Of a DNA stretch of 64,000 bases, positions 35,627-44,187 are shown piece by piece. How positions within the stretch are numbered: the first letter of the stretch is position 1; every line of letters begins with the position of its first letter. The stretch spans positions 26,146 to 90,145 of the forward strand of contig NZ_RJVR01000106.1 in NCBI RefSeq assembly GCF_003999195.1, in the 5' to 3' direction. Source of the DNA: Streptomyces soli (GTDB taxonomy: Bacteria; Actinomycetota; Actinomycetes; Streptomycetales; Streptomycetaceae). The notes beneath the pieces are model-generated. The model made no database searches. It was given only the letters and a program-made list of their open reading frames with translations, and was not told the DNA's origin. The position numbers and the translations under genes were made by a program.

Positions 35627-36817
35627 TTAATGCCCGGCCAGAGCGTGTATTGACCGGATGGCGTCCCCGTAGAGCCAGTCGAGGTGATCGAGAGCCCGCC
35701 GGCCGGCCAGCGCGGCATCGCGTTCGGCCTGAAGCGGTCCGTCCGAGAGGTGGAATGTGCTGGAGCGCAGCCGTGACTGCCGGTGGACCTCTGCCGTACG
35801 GGGCATCCGGATCGCTTCATATCTGCGCAGGGCACCCGGCACGTCGGTCATGTACTCGGTGAGGCTGTCCGCCAGTACGACGGCGTCCTCCAGCGCCTGA
35901 CTCGCCCCTTGCGACAGGAAGGGCAGCATGGGGTGAGCGGCGTCACCGACCAGAGCCATGCGACCAGTGCGGTATCGGTCGGACAGGTTCCGGTCGAACA
36001 GCCCCCAGCGGGTCACCGATTTTGCTGTGCACATGACCTGCCTGACGTCTTCGTGCCAGCCGTCGAACTGTGCCAGCAGGTCCCTGGCGTCGGCGGGCGA
36101 GCTGCGCGGAGCGGTGCCCGCGGACGGGTCGGCACACACCGCACTGAAGTGGACCGTCCGTCCGGACGAGACGGGGTAGTAGGTGACATGACGGCCGGGG
36201 CCGAACCAGAACATCACCCGCGGATCGTCCTCGAAGGACGGCACGGCTGAGGCCGGTACCAGCCCCCGGTAAACCGAATAACCCGAGAACACCGGCCTGT
36301 CGTCCACCACCGCACCGCGCAGGGCGGAGTGCACACCGTCCGCACCGATCACCACGTCGGCCGTCGCCGAGCCACCGTCGGCGAAGCGCAGCTCCATCCG
36401 ATCGTCGTGTTCCACGATACCGCTCACCGCCCGCCCGAGATGTATCTGCCCCGACGGCAGCAGGTCGACGAGGCAGGCCTGCAGATCGGCACGGTGAACG
36501 AGGTAGTAGGGCGCCCGAAACCGGTCCTCGCAGACGTTTCCGTGCGCGACACGGGACAGGAGCGTTCCGTCGTTCCAGCGTCTCGTCTCGATCGCGCGCG
36601 CTGTGATACCCCTTCGGCGAATGGACGGCTCGGCACCGAGGTCATGGAGAATGCGAGCACCGTTGGGAGACAGCTGGATTCCCGCGCCCACCGCGCCGAG
36701 CGCGTCCGACTTCTCGTACACGTCACAGCGCACACCGCGTCGGCGCAGAAGGATGGCGACGGCGAGTCCCGACACCCCCGCCCCGACCACGGCCGCGCGC
36801 ATACCGGCGGCTGTCAT
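35627..36817 (-). CDS. FAD-dependent monooxygenase (salicylate-hydroxylase-like)
   Basis: 396 residues from ATG 36817. Group A flavin hydroxylase: FAD Rossmann motif VVGAGVSGLAVA (residues ~9-20), ADVVIGADGVHSALRG (DG motif) and the GDAAHPMLPFLSQGASQALEDA second FAD motif. Such enzymes hydroxylate aromatic acids with NAD(P)H and O2. It is the last gene of the minus-strand RiPP operon, overlapping its upstream paralogue by four bases. With GriI/GriH homologues in the cluster, ring hydroxylation of an aminohydroxybenzoate, as PtmB3 does in platensimycin biosynthesis, is an attractive inference. Action on the peptide is the alternative. Confidence 0.85.
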   Translation of the reverse strand: MTAAGMRAAVVGAGVSGLAVAILLRRRGVRCDVYEKSDALGAVGAGIQLSPNGARILHDLGAEPSIRRRGITARAIETRRWNDGTLLSRVAHGNVCEDRFRAPYYLVHRADLQACLVDLLPSGQIHLGRAVSGIVEHDDRMELRFADGGSATADVVIGADGVHSALRGAVVDDRPVFSGYSVYRGLVPASAVPSFEDDPRVMFWFGPGRHVTYYPVSSGRTVHFSAVCADPSAGTAPRSSPADARDLLAQFDGWHEDVRQVMCTAKSVTRWGLFDRNLSDRYRTGRMALVGDAAHPMLPFLSQGASQALEDAVVLADSLTEYMTDVPGALRRYEAIRMPRTAEVHRQSRLRSSTFHLSDGPLQAERDAALAGRRALDHLDWLYGDAIRSIHALAGH

Positions 36818-38028
36818 GACACCACTCCCGTTCCTGCAGAGCCCGTACGACGGGGGGCCCCGGCTTCATGGCCGTAGAGCCATGCGCGCTCGCGCAGTCC
36901 GGTCGGACCCGCGGCCCGGCGCATTGCCCGGTCCCGTTCGCGTTGCTGCGGGCCGTCCGCCAGATGCATGGTGTCCGCATGACCTCGTGAGCCCTGCTGG
37001 ATGGCTGCCGTACGCGGCGCGCGGGCCTTCTCGTACCTGGCGAGCAGCTCGGGCACCTCATCGCGGCGGGCACCGGCCAGCAGCGAGGCCAGTTCCACCG
37101 CGTCCTCGACGGCCTGGTTCGCGCCCTGCGCCATGAAAGGAAGCATCGGGTGCGCGGCATCGCCGAGCACCGTGAGCCGGTCCGCAGACCAGCTACGCAG
37201 CTCCGGCCGGTCATACAGGGCCCAGCGGCGGACCGTGCCGACGGCGTGGGTGATGTCCGACACCAGTCCGCGCCACCCGTCGAAGGCCGCCACCAGTTCC
37301 GCAGGGTCGCCGGCCGCCGACCAGGACTCCGCTCCGGCTTCGGCGAGCGGGGCGATCGCGGCGAAACTCATCAGCCGTCCACCGGCAACCGGGTAACACA
37401 CGAAGTGACGCCCCGGACCCAGCCACATCCTGATCAGCGGTTCGCGTGCCGGGGCCGGTAACCGGTCGACCGGAACGAGGCCCCGGAAGACGCCGAGACC
37501 GGAGAACACCGGTGCGTCGCGGACCAGGGACTCCCGGACCACGGAGTGAATGCCGTCGGCCCCCACCACGAGGTCCGCGCGATGAGTGGTCCCGTCCTCG
37601 AATCTGAGAACCACGTCTTCGCCGTCCCGGGAGGCGGTTTCCAGCCTGCGCCCCAGCCGCAGCGGTCGCGGTCCGACCAGCCGGAGCAGCGCCCCCTGCA
37701 GGTCCGCGCGGTGTACGGCGTAGTAGGGCGCCCCGTACAGCTTCTCGCACGCGGCGCCGAACGGAGTGCCGGCGATCAGTCCGCCCGCCCAGCCGTACAC
37801 GCGCATCTCTTCGATGGCCACGCCCCGCTCCTGCAGCATGGGCTGGAGCCCGAGTTGGCGAAGGTGGCGTGCGGCGTTCGGGGCGAGTTGTACCCCCGCT
37901 CCGATCTCCGCCATGGATCGGGTCTGTTCGAACACCTCGCACCGTGTGCCCGACGCGGCGAGTGCCGCGGCCAGGGTCAGTCCCCCGATACCGGATCCGA
38001 CCACGGCGATGCGCGTTTGGTCGGTCAT
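36814..38028 (-). CDS. FAD-dependent monooxygenase (second paralogue)
   Basis: 404 residues from ATG 38028; the frame continues upstream but only within the preceding gene. FAD motif VVGSGIGGLTLAAAL, DG motif ADLVVGADGIHSVVRE, and GDAAHPMLPFMAQGANQAVEDA. Clearly homologous to the next gene (similar length, many matching segments such as GAPYYAVHRADLQ/RAPYYLVHRADLQ), so the pair arose by duplication and probably performs two successive or alternative hydroxylations. Overlaps neighbours on both sides by four bases. Confidence 0.85.
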   Translation of the reverse strand: MTDQTRIAVVGSGIGGLTLAAALAASGTRCEVFEQTRSMAEIGAGVQLAPNAARHLRQLGLQPMLQERGVAIEEMRVYGWAGGLIAGTPFGAACEKLYGAPYYAVHRADLQGALLRLVGPRPLRLGRRLETASRDGEDVVLRFEDGTTHRADLVVGADGIHSVVRESLVRDAPVFSGLGVFRGLVPVDRLPAPAREPLIRMWLGPGRHFVCYPVAGGRLMSFAAIAPLAEAGAESWSAAGDPAELVAAFDGWRGLVSDITHAVGTVRRWALYDRPELRSWSADRLTVLGDAAHPMLPFMAQGANQAVEDAVELASLLAGARRDEVPELLARYEKARAPRTAAIQQGSRGHADTMHLADGPQQRERDRAMRRAAGPTGLRERAWLYGHEAGAPRRTGSAGTGVVS

Positions 38029-38990
38029 GGCTGGCCGCCGTGAGCCGGATCCACGGACGGAAAAGCGTCCGCCAGCCAGGCGTAGGTGCGCAGTTCGTCG
38101 AAGAGGGTCCGGCCAAGGCGGTTGTGGAGCATGTGTACGTGTGAGACGAGGATCTGTCCGGGGACGGTCGTCGTGGTGGTGCCGATCTCCTCGACAAGCT
38201 CCGACAGGGCCGCGTGCCAGGCGTCGAAGGGGCCGTGCCGGGTCGGATCGACCGGTTTGGCGGCGCCCTCGGGGATGTGGCACATCCGGTCCAGCTGCTC
38301 TTCCGTGCAGCCGAGCCCGGCCGCCCAGGCACGCCAGGCCGTCAGGCTGTGGGCGTAGAAGGCGGCCTGCTCTCTCTCGTCGCCGAGTGCGGCGGCCGCG
38401 GAGACGGTGGCGCGCAGGGCCAGGGCGGAGCGGGCCTGCGGCGTCGACACGTAGGGCAGGAGGGCGAGCATCAGCTCGCTGGACAGCTGGAACAGCCGTT
38501 CTGTGCGCGGCATCAGTGCCGGCCCGCCGTACCGTGCGGTCTCCGGCTCGTAAACGGCCCGGTGCACGCCCGGGGCGGTGAGTGCCTGGACGTCCGTGTC
38601 ACTGCCGTACTCATTGCGCGCGAGGAGGCGCGCCTCGGCCTGGTAGGCCTCCGCGCTGACCAGGTTCTCGCCGCCGGCCGGCCGGCCTGCGCTCTCCAAC
38701 CGCTCCCGCAGCAGCCCTTCCACCCGGTCGAACTCCGCCGGGCTCAGGTCACCGACACGCAGTCTGAGGTGAGGTCCGCCCTGCCAGTAGCGGATGAAGA
38801 ACCACGGTGCGCCGTCGAGCGACCGCACCGCCGGCGCGACGACGTCGTTGATCACGCGGTCCAGCAGTGACTGTGCGCTCGAGGCCAGATGCAGATGCCA
38901 GGCACTCCACTGGGTAGGGGCCGTCGTATCGCTGTCGGACTCCAGGTGGCCAGGCTCTGTCTGCTGTATCAAGACGTTCTCCTCCGTCAC
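38025..38990 (-). CDS. LanB C-terminal-type (glutamate elimination) protein, TbtC-like
   Basis: 321 residues. WSAWHLHLASSAQSLLDRVI ... VRSLDGAPWFFIRYWQGGPHLRLRVG is the hallmark of the thiopeptide-type bacteriocin biosynthesis domain (Lant_dehydr_C, PF14028). In thiopeptide systems the separate C-domain protein removes glutamate from glutamyl-Ser/Thr to give dehydroalanine or dehydrobutyrine; the FFIRY..GPHLRLR motif fits that class better than the pyridine-synthase branch. The partner glutamylation domain is encoded at 44184-46787. Overlaps both neighbours by four bases. Confidence 0.78.
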   Translation of the reverse strand: MTEENVLIQQTEPGHLESDSDTTAPTQWSAWHLHLASSAQSLLDRVINDVVAPAVRSLDGAPWFFIRYWQGGPHLRLRVGDLSPAEFDRVEGLLRERLESAGRPAGGENLVSAEAYQAEARLLARNEYGSDTDVQALTAPGVHRAVYEPETARYGGPALMPRTERLFQLSSELMLALLPYVSTPQARSALALRATVSAAAALGDEREQAAFYAHSLTAWRAWAAGLGCTEEQLDRMCHIPEGAAKPVDPTRHGPFDAWHAALSELVEEIGTTTTTVPGQILVSHVHMLHNRLGRTLFDELRTYAWLADAFPSVDPAHGGQP

Positions 38991-40519
38991 ACTCTGATGT
39001 CCAACAGCGCATTAGTCGGGTGCCTCGGTGTACCAGCCACCGCGGCGAGGGCGATCATCTCGTCCGGATCCAGCTGGAGGATGCGCTGCGTCGGTATCTC
39101 GTTGAAGGCGCGGACCGGGCGGGTGAACATCCCGTACGCCGTGGTGGACAGGCACAGGCCGTGCAGGGCCCAGCCGCAGTAGTACTGCGCCGCGCTCCAC
39201 CCGTTGGGTCCGAAACGCTCGAAGAGCTCGCGCGGCTTCACCGACAGGAACCAGATCGCCGCTGCGTTCCGGATGTCGCAGCCGGCGTCCATGCTGAGTC
39301 CGTACCCGTACTCCGCCTCCAACCGGGCCGCCGCAGTCCGGTCCGCGGAGAGCAGGACCGCCTCGCGGGCGCGCACCCGGTGGATGCCGTCCTCGTGGCC
39401 TTCCACGTCCTGGACCACGGCGGTGAGTGTCACCAGCTCGGACACGGCCCGCAGGGTCGGGCCGGGTGGCGGTACGCCGAGCCAGCGGATCGCGTCCCGG
39501 ACGGAGTCGGCGGGCATACGGGTGCGTCGGCCGCTCATGCCAAGGAGACCACGGGGCATCCGGCCGGAGTTGCGCCGCCACATCAGCTCCGCCCAGTCCT
39601 CGAACGCCCCGGGAGCGGAGGGGAGATGCGCCGGAACGGCCGAGGATACGGGGGCCGCGGGGTCGGTGAATGCCTGGGCGCGGTTGACACGCACCAGGTC
39701 CCTGAGCGCCGCGTCCTCCGGGCGCTCCTCGGGCACTCCTGACGGCTCCGGCTCGTCCGCGGGCCGGGCGGCACCGTCCGGCCCGATCTCGATCACGAGG
39801 GGCAGCGACCATTCCCAGCTGGGTGCCAGTCCAAGTTCATCCAGCAGACCGGCCGAACCCTCGTGCGGCAGCACCAGTCGGCCCGACAGACCGAACAGTT
39901 CGAGTGCCAGCGCCAGGGAGCGCAGGGTGATGCCGAGTTCCAGGTTCACGAGGGAGCCACGGAACCACTTGTAGCCGCGGGGGATACGTGTGTACCTCCC
40001 GGTCAGTGCGATGCGTCGCTGCTGTCCGCGGTGACTGCCGGAGGTGAGCGCGGTGAGCCCGTGCCGCTCGGGTTCGAGCAGGTGCCAGCGCTCACCGTCG
40101 TCGACGAAGACCTGCACCGGGTAGAGGCAGCGCGGTGAGGCGTAGCCGCGGTGCGGGTTGTAGACGTTCTCCGGGTCGGACCACTGCACCCCGAAGGCCG
40201 CGACGAGCGCACGGGCCAGGGCCTCGTCCGGGTCGCACGGGGCCGCCCGGCCGTGCGGGAAGGGCAGCATGCCGAGCAACTCCGCGGTGCCCCGGGGCAG
40301 TTCCGTACGCCGTCCGCCGCGGACGCAAACGGGCGGGGGCGGGGCCACGTGCGACGTCATCGGCGGTTCCGCCACCCAGGTCCAGGACGGTACGGATGGT
40401 TCGTCGCAGCCGGCGCCGAACTCGTACCATAGGGGCTCGCGTTCGATGTTGTTGTCGCCGAACGGCGGCGGCAGGTCCACGGGGGCCCGCCGGGCCGTAC
40501 CGGTCGTCGTCTCGCTCAT
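38987..40519 (-). CDS. TOMM/thiopeptide azoline dehydrogenase (nitroreductase fold)
   Basis: 510 residues from ATG 40519 (CCGAGGAGAGACGC upstream). Two nitroreductase-like halves are seen: VYNPHRGYASPRCLYPVQVFVDD ... GSLVNLELGITLRSLALALELFG, and a C-terminal WFLSVKPRELFERFG followed by AAQYYCGWALHGLCLSTTAYG, typical of FMN-dependent dehydrogenases that aromatise azolines to thiazoles or oxazoles (TbtE/SagB-like). Sits 37 bases after the YcaO gene and overlaps the TbtC-like gene by four bases. A second dehydrogenase is encoded at 49106-50656. Confidence 0.8.
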   Translation of the reverse strand: MSETTTGTARRAPVDLPPPFGDNNIEREPLWYEFGAGCDEPSVPSWTWVAEPPMTSHVAPPPPVCVRGGRRTELPRGTAELLGMLPFPHGRAAPCDPDEALARALVAAFGVQWSDPENVYNPHRGYASPRCLYPVQVFVDDGERWHLLEPERHGLTALTSGSHRGQQRRIALTGRYTRIPRGYKWFRGSLVNLELGITLRSLALALELFGLSGRLVLPHEGSAGLLDELGLAPSWEWSLPLVIEIGPDGAARPADEPEPSGVPEERPEDAALRDLVRVNRAQAFTDPAAPVSSAVPAHLPSAPGAFEDWAELMWRRNSGRMPRGLLGMSGRRTRMPADSVRDAIRWLGVPPPGPTLRAVSELVTLTAVVQDVEGHEDGIHRVRAREAVLLSADRTAAARLEAEYGYGLSMDAGCDIRNAAAIWFLSVKPRELFERFGPNGWSAAQYYCGWALHGLCLSTTAYGMFTRPVRAFNEIPTQRILQLDPDEMIALAAVAGTPRHPTNALLDIRV

Positions 40520-40556
40520 GCGTCTCTCCTCGGGACGCGACCGCACGGCGGGCCGC

Positions 40557-42509
40557 TCACGGGAACGGGTGCGGGTCATAGGGGATTTCCCGGTTCTCCT
40601 CCGGCGTTCCGGCCAGCGCGGCCGTCAGACGCGGGAGGTTCTTCAGACGCTGCTGCGCGTGGCCGAAGCACATCGGCAGAATGCCGGGGACGACGGTCTT
40701 GGCGACCGCGACGCCGACGTCGGCGTGCTCGCGGGTGGTCTGGTTCACCAGCACGATCCGGTCGAGCCCGGCGTCCGCGTACAGCCCGCGTACATGGTCC
40801 AGGGCGCCGCGCACCGTGCCGCCGGAGGCCCGGCGCAGGATGTCCGGCCAGCCGGGGAAGGCCTCCCTCAGGGTGATCTCCGGGCCGCCGAGGACCTCGG
40901 TGACCCGGTACAGCTTCTCGGGGAGGGTGTACAGCTGCGGATGCTGTTCGAGCTCCACCAGCTTCCAGGGGTCGTCGAGCATCCCCTCGGCCTCTTCGCG
41001 GTTCCACTGCACCTTGTTGGTGACGAGCTGGGCGACCTCGCGCAGGGCGCCGCGGATCGCGGTGTCCGGGTTGGCTCCCGAGCCTCCGGACGAGTACGTG
41101 GCGGGGAACGGATTGCGGCGGTTCACGACGAGCACCCAGACGATCGGCAGGTCGATGTCCTGCCGCGCCACGAGGACGTGCACGTCGAAGCCGCGGGTCT
41201 GGATCAGGTCGATGAGGCTCCGGTTCTCCGGGTCCGTGATCGACTCGTTCGTGATGCGGGGCAGCGGTGTCCGGCGGTGCCAGGACAGCAGGAAGGCATC
41301 GCGTTCGGCGAGTTCGAGCAGGGAGTGCAGGGCGGCCTCTTCGAGGCTCGCTCCGGCCGCGCAGCCGCTCGACGAGTCGTGGAAGTACTTGCGCAGGGTG
41401 CCCGGTTCGGGAGTACGGCCCTCCGCGCGCGCCTGCCGTGCGGTCACGCGCGCCGCCCGGGCCGCGTGCCGGGCGAGCTTGAACCGCTGCTCGTATTGGT
41501 AGAAACCGGCCTCGGCGGGGACCAGTCGCGGCTCGCCGGAGGCCAGGTCGTGACCCCACACCCAGTCCATGGGCGTGTCCGCGGTGTAGGGGAGGACCTG
41601 GCAGCTCGGGTGGGCCAGCTGCCGCTCGGTGTGCTCGCCCAGGGTGGCCGGATCCAGGGCGTGCCCGGACACCTTGCGGTAGCTGCGCTCCAGCAGGAGC
41701 GGGGTGTCGAAGGGAAAGCTGCCGAGCCGTTCATAGGTCTCGATGATCCCGACGGGGTCGGCCTCGGCGAACGTGCCCGCGCGGCCGTGCCCCGGGGCGG
41801 CGGCGTCGGGGGCCAGGCACATGCTCATGGCGAACGGGACGTCGGACTCGCGCATGATGACCTGGATCGGTCCGTAGCGGGCGTCGAGCAGACGCTCGCG
41901 CAGGGTGCCGGGTTCCACCAGGCGGGCGCCCCCGGTGCCGCGCGTCGGGTCCTGCGGGGAGAGGGGTTCGGCGCGCAGCGCCAGAGGGGCGGGCCGCCGG
42001 TCGTCGTCGAGCACCTTTCCGTGGTCGGCGCACGCCGGGCAGAAGAAGCTGCGCGGGATGCGGTGCCGTCGTACGTACTGGCTGCCGACCGCGTACAACT
42101 CGCCCGGTTGCAAGGGGTGTTCGGCCAGGTTCTGCAGGGCGGCGTCGAGCAGGAAGGGCAGCAGGGGCCGGGACGCGCGCGGAACGACGCGCGGTGCCTC
42201 CGGGGTGTCCGCCAGGGGATGCTCGGCGGTGTTGCGTTCCCGCACCTCGGCGCAGCCGGCGCAGCCGGAGTCCGTGCCGGGCACCCACCGCGGACCGACG
42301 ATCACCTCGTCGTCGTAGACCCGGACCGAGACGAGTTCCTCGCCGTTCGCGGCGCTCTTCTCCCACTGCGCCCGCTCCCAGGCCAGGTCCCAGCCGCGGT
42401 TCAGCGCGACCGTGGCGCCCGCCGCGCCGCCGATCCGCCGGAGCGTCTCCTCCCAGGAGACGTCGAGGGCCGCCGCCATGCCGGGGCCGTACTGCGGTTC
42501 ATCGCGCAT
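40557..42509 (-). CDS. YcaO azoline-forming cyclodehydratase with TOMM leader domain
   Basis: 650 residues from ATG 42509. The N-terminal part has two CxxC pairs (Cys83/Cys86 in CAGCAE, Cys157/Cys160 in CPACAD), a probable zinc site of the E1-like/TOMM type. The YcaO domain follows: SSGCAAGASLEEAALHSLLELAERDAF (ATP/Mg motif), WNREEAEGMLDDP, and the C-terminus ends in DPHPFP, the PxPxP tail of catalytic azoline YcaOs. Predicted ATP-dependent conversion of Cys/Ser/Thr in the precursor to azolines, with the RRE partner at 42499-44187, which it overlaps by 11 bases. Confidence 0.9.
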   Translation of the reverse strand: MRDEPQYGPGMAAALDVSWEETLRRIGGAAGATVALNRGWDLAWERAQWEKSAANGEELVSVRVYDDEVIVGPRWVPGTDSGCAGCAEVRERNTAEHPLADTPEAPRVVPRASRPLLPFLLDAALQNLAEHPLQPGELYAVGSQYVRRHRIPRSFFCPACADHGKVLDDDRRPAPLALRAEPLSPQDPTRGTGGARLVEPGTLRERLLDARYGPIQVIMRESDVPFAMSMCLAPDAAAPGHGRAGTFAEADPVGIIETYERLGSFPFDTPLLLERSYRKVSGHALDPATLGEHTERQLAHPSCQVLPYTADTPMDWVWGHDLASGEPRLVPAEAGFYQYEQRFKLARHAARAARVTARQARAEGRTPEPGTLRKYFHDSSSGCAAGASLEEAALHSLLELAERDAFLLSWHRRTPLPRITNESITDPENRSLIDLIQTRGFDVHVLVARQDIDLPIVWVLVVNRRNPFPATYSSGGSGANPDTAIRGALREVAQLVTNKVQWNREEAEGMLDDPWKLVELEQHPQLYTLPEKLYRVTEVLGGPEITLREAFPGWPDILRRASGGTVRGALDHVRGLYADAGLDRIVLVNQTTREHADVGVAVAKTVVPGILPMCFGHAQQRLKNLPRLTAALAGTPEENREIPYDPHPFP

Positions 42510-44187
42510 GGCGGGGCTCCTGCGTGAGCTGACGGGCGCGGACAGGGCCGGACCAGAAGGGGATCTCGCCGAGCGCGAGGTCCGCACGGAGGGGGCGTCC
42601 CGCGTAGGAGACGCCCCGTGCCGCGGCGATCCGGCCGATCTGCTCGCGCAGCGCGCGGATCTCCTCCTCGTCCGCGGAGTTGACGGAGTCCGTGCGCAGC
42701 AGGGGCACACCGGACCCGCCGTCACCGGTGGCGTTCACCTGGGCGCGGGCGAGGGCCGTACTCAGGGCCTCGCGCACCGCGGTGTCGGCGTCGGGAGCCC
42801 AGGCCGTGCCCAAGTCCTTGCCTTCATCGGTGAGTTCGACGCGGGCCAGGCGCCAGTCGAGGCCGGGGACGCACAGCAGGTGGACGGTGAGCGGCTCCGG
42901 CTGCCGGTCCTGCAGGATCCGCCGGATACGGGCCGTCTCCTCGCTCTCCGCATCAGCCGTGCGCGCGGGCTCCGCCTCGTCGGCGAGTAGCCGCAACACC
43001 CCGTCCAGAAGCCAGCGTTCCACCGTCTGCCCGGCAGCACTCGTCTCACCCTCGGCCGTCGTGCCGGAGCGCCGCAGCGCCTCAAGGGCGGCCCCGACTG
43101 TGGCGGACCGCTGGTCGGGGGCCCATATGGTCATCCGCCCCGGGGTATCGGTCCGCGACTCCATCTCCCGTACCGCCAAGGGCATTTGAGGGAGGATCTG
43201 TTCCGTGCGCGCCGGGGTGAACAGGCCCTTCCAGCGGGCGGTGAGGGCGTTGACCCGCTCGATGGCCTCGTCGGGGTCCGGGAGCGGTTCGGCGGGTGCG
43301 GCGTCGAGCGTTCGGGGCTCTTCGTCCACTGTGCCGGCGGCGCCGAGGAGGACGCGTTCCGCGACGAGTTCGGCGCCGTGCACCACATGGGCCGCGCCGC
43401 CCTCCTCGATCCCCGCCAGGGCGTCGAACAGCAGCTGTCCGGCGATCGCACCGATCATCGCGTCCGCGACCGGCCGGGCGGCCGGCCCGAGCCCCTCTCC
43501 CCGCGCCCATCCGAGCACCCTGCCGCGGACAGCTGACAGCACCGAATACTCGCCGGCGTCCCGGACGACCGGGCCCGCCTGCAGCACACGGTCGTCGAGC
43601 AGGACCGGTACGACCGGCACGCCGTCCGGTATCTGCCCGGCACCGTGGAGCCGGAACCGTCCGGCCCGCAGCTCCTCGTCGGTGCCGCACCACAGCACGG
43701 CGTCCACCTCGCCGAGCTCGGCGACGTCCGGCGTGAGTACCTGGCCGACACCCGCACGATTGAGGCCCCGGGAAGCCGGACGTACCGCGTCCGTCGGCCC
43801 GAACAAGGCGACCCGGGCGGCGCGGACCCTGGCGAAGACCGCATACGGATCGGCGCACACCGATTCCAGATAGGCGAGCGAGCCCACGTACCGCTCCCGG
43901 TCCTCGTTGCCCGGCCCGGCCCCGCTCAGGACGTTCTCGTCCAGCAGCATGCCGTGCTCGCGCAGCCCGCCCGTCAGCCGCCGCACCACGGGCCGCGCCC
44001 GTTCCGTGCCCAGCGCCGCCACCAACTCGTCCTCGGTCGTGCCCCGTTCGAGCAGCGGGACGCACACGTCCGCGACCTTGAACAGCCCGTCCCAGCCCTT
44101 GAGGACGAACTGGGCCCGCGCGCCGCTGAAGTACACCCCGCCCGGCACCGGTGCGCAGTGCAGATACGGCCTTGCTCTCATCCTCAT
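42499..44187 (-). CDS. Ocin-ThiF-like/RRE partner protein, TbtF-like
   Basis: 562 residues from ATG 44187 (the frame upstream is shadow). The first ~85 residues (YLHCAPVPGGVYFSGARAQFVLKGWDGLFKVADVCVPLLERG ... TEDELVAALG) look like the PqqD-type winged-helix RiPP recognition element. The middle holds a degenerate ThiF/E1-like region (VDAVLWCGTDEELRAG, VPVVPVLLDDRVLQAGPVV) without obvious catalytic Cys. Proteins of this kind bind the leader peptide and present it to the YcaO enzyme. Start overlaps the LanB gene by four bases, stop overlaps the YcaO gene. Confidence 0.78.
   Translation of the reverse strand: MRMRARPYLHCAPVPGGVYFSGARAQFVLKGWDGLFKVADVCVPLLERGTTEDELVAALGTERARPVVRRLTGGLREHGMLLDENVLSGAGPGNEDRERYVGSLAYLESVCADPYAVFARVRAARVALFGPTDAVRPASRGLNRAGVGQVLTPDVAELGEVDAVLWCGTDEELRAGRFRLHGAGQIPDGVPVVPVLLDDRVLQAGPVVRDAGEYSVLSAVRGRVLGWARGEGLGPAARPVADAMIGAIAGQLLFDALAGIEEGGAAHVVHGAELVAERVLLGAAGTVDEEPRTLDAAPAEPLPDPDEAIERVNALTARWKGLFTPARTEQILPQMPLAVREMESRTDTPGRMTIWAPDQRSATVGAALEALRRSGTTAEGETSAAGQTVERWLLDGVLRLLADEAEPARTADAESEETARIRRILQDRQPEPLTVHLLCVPGLDWRLARVELTDEGKDLGTAWAPDADTAVREALSTALARAQVNATGDGGSGVPLLRTDSVNSADEEEIRALREQIGRIAAARGVSYAGRPLRADLALGEIPFWSGPVRARQLTQEPRHAR

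Noticed and set aside
40269..42527. Long plus-strand ORF (752 residues)
   Set aside because: Antisense shadow of the dehydrogenase and YcaO genes, whose motifs are unmistakable.
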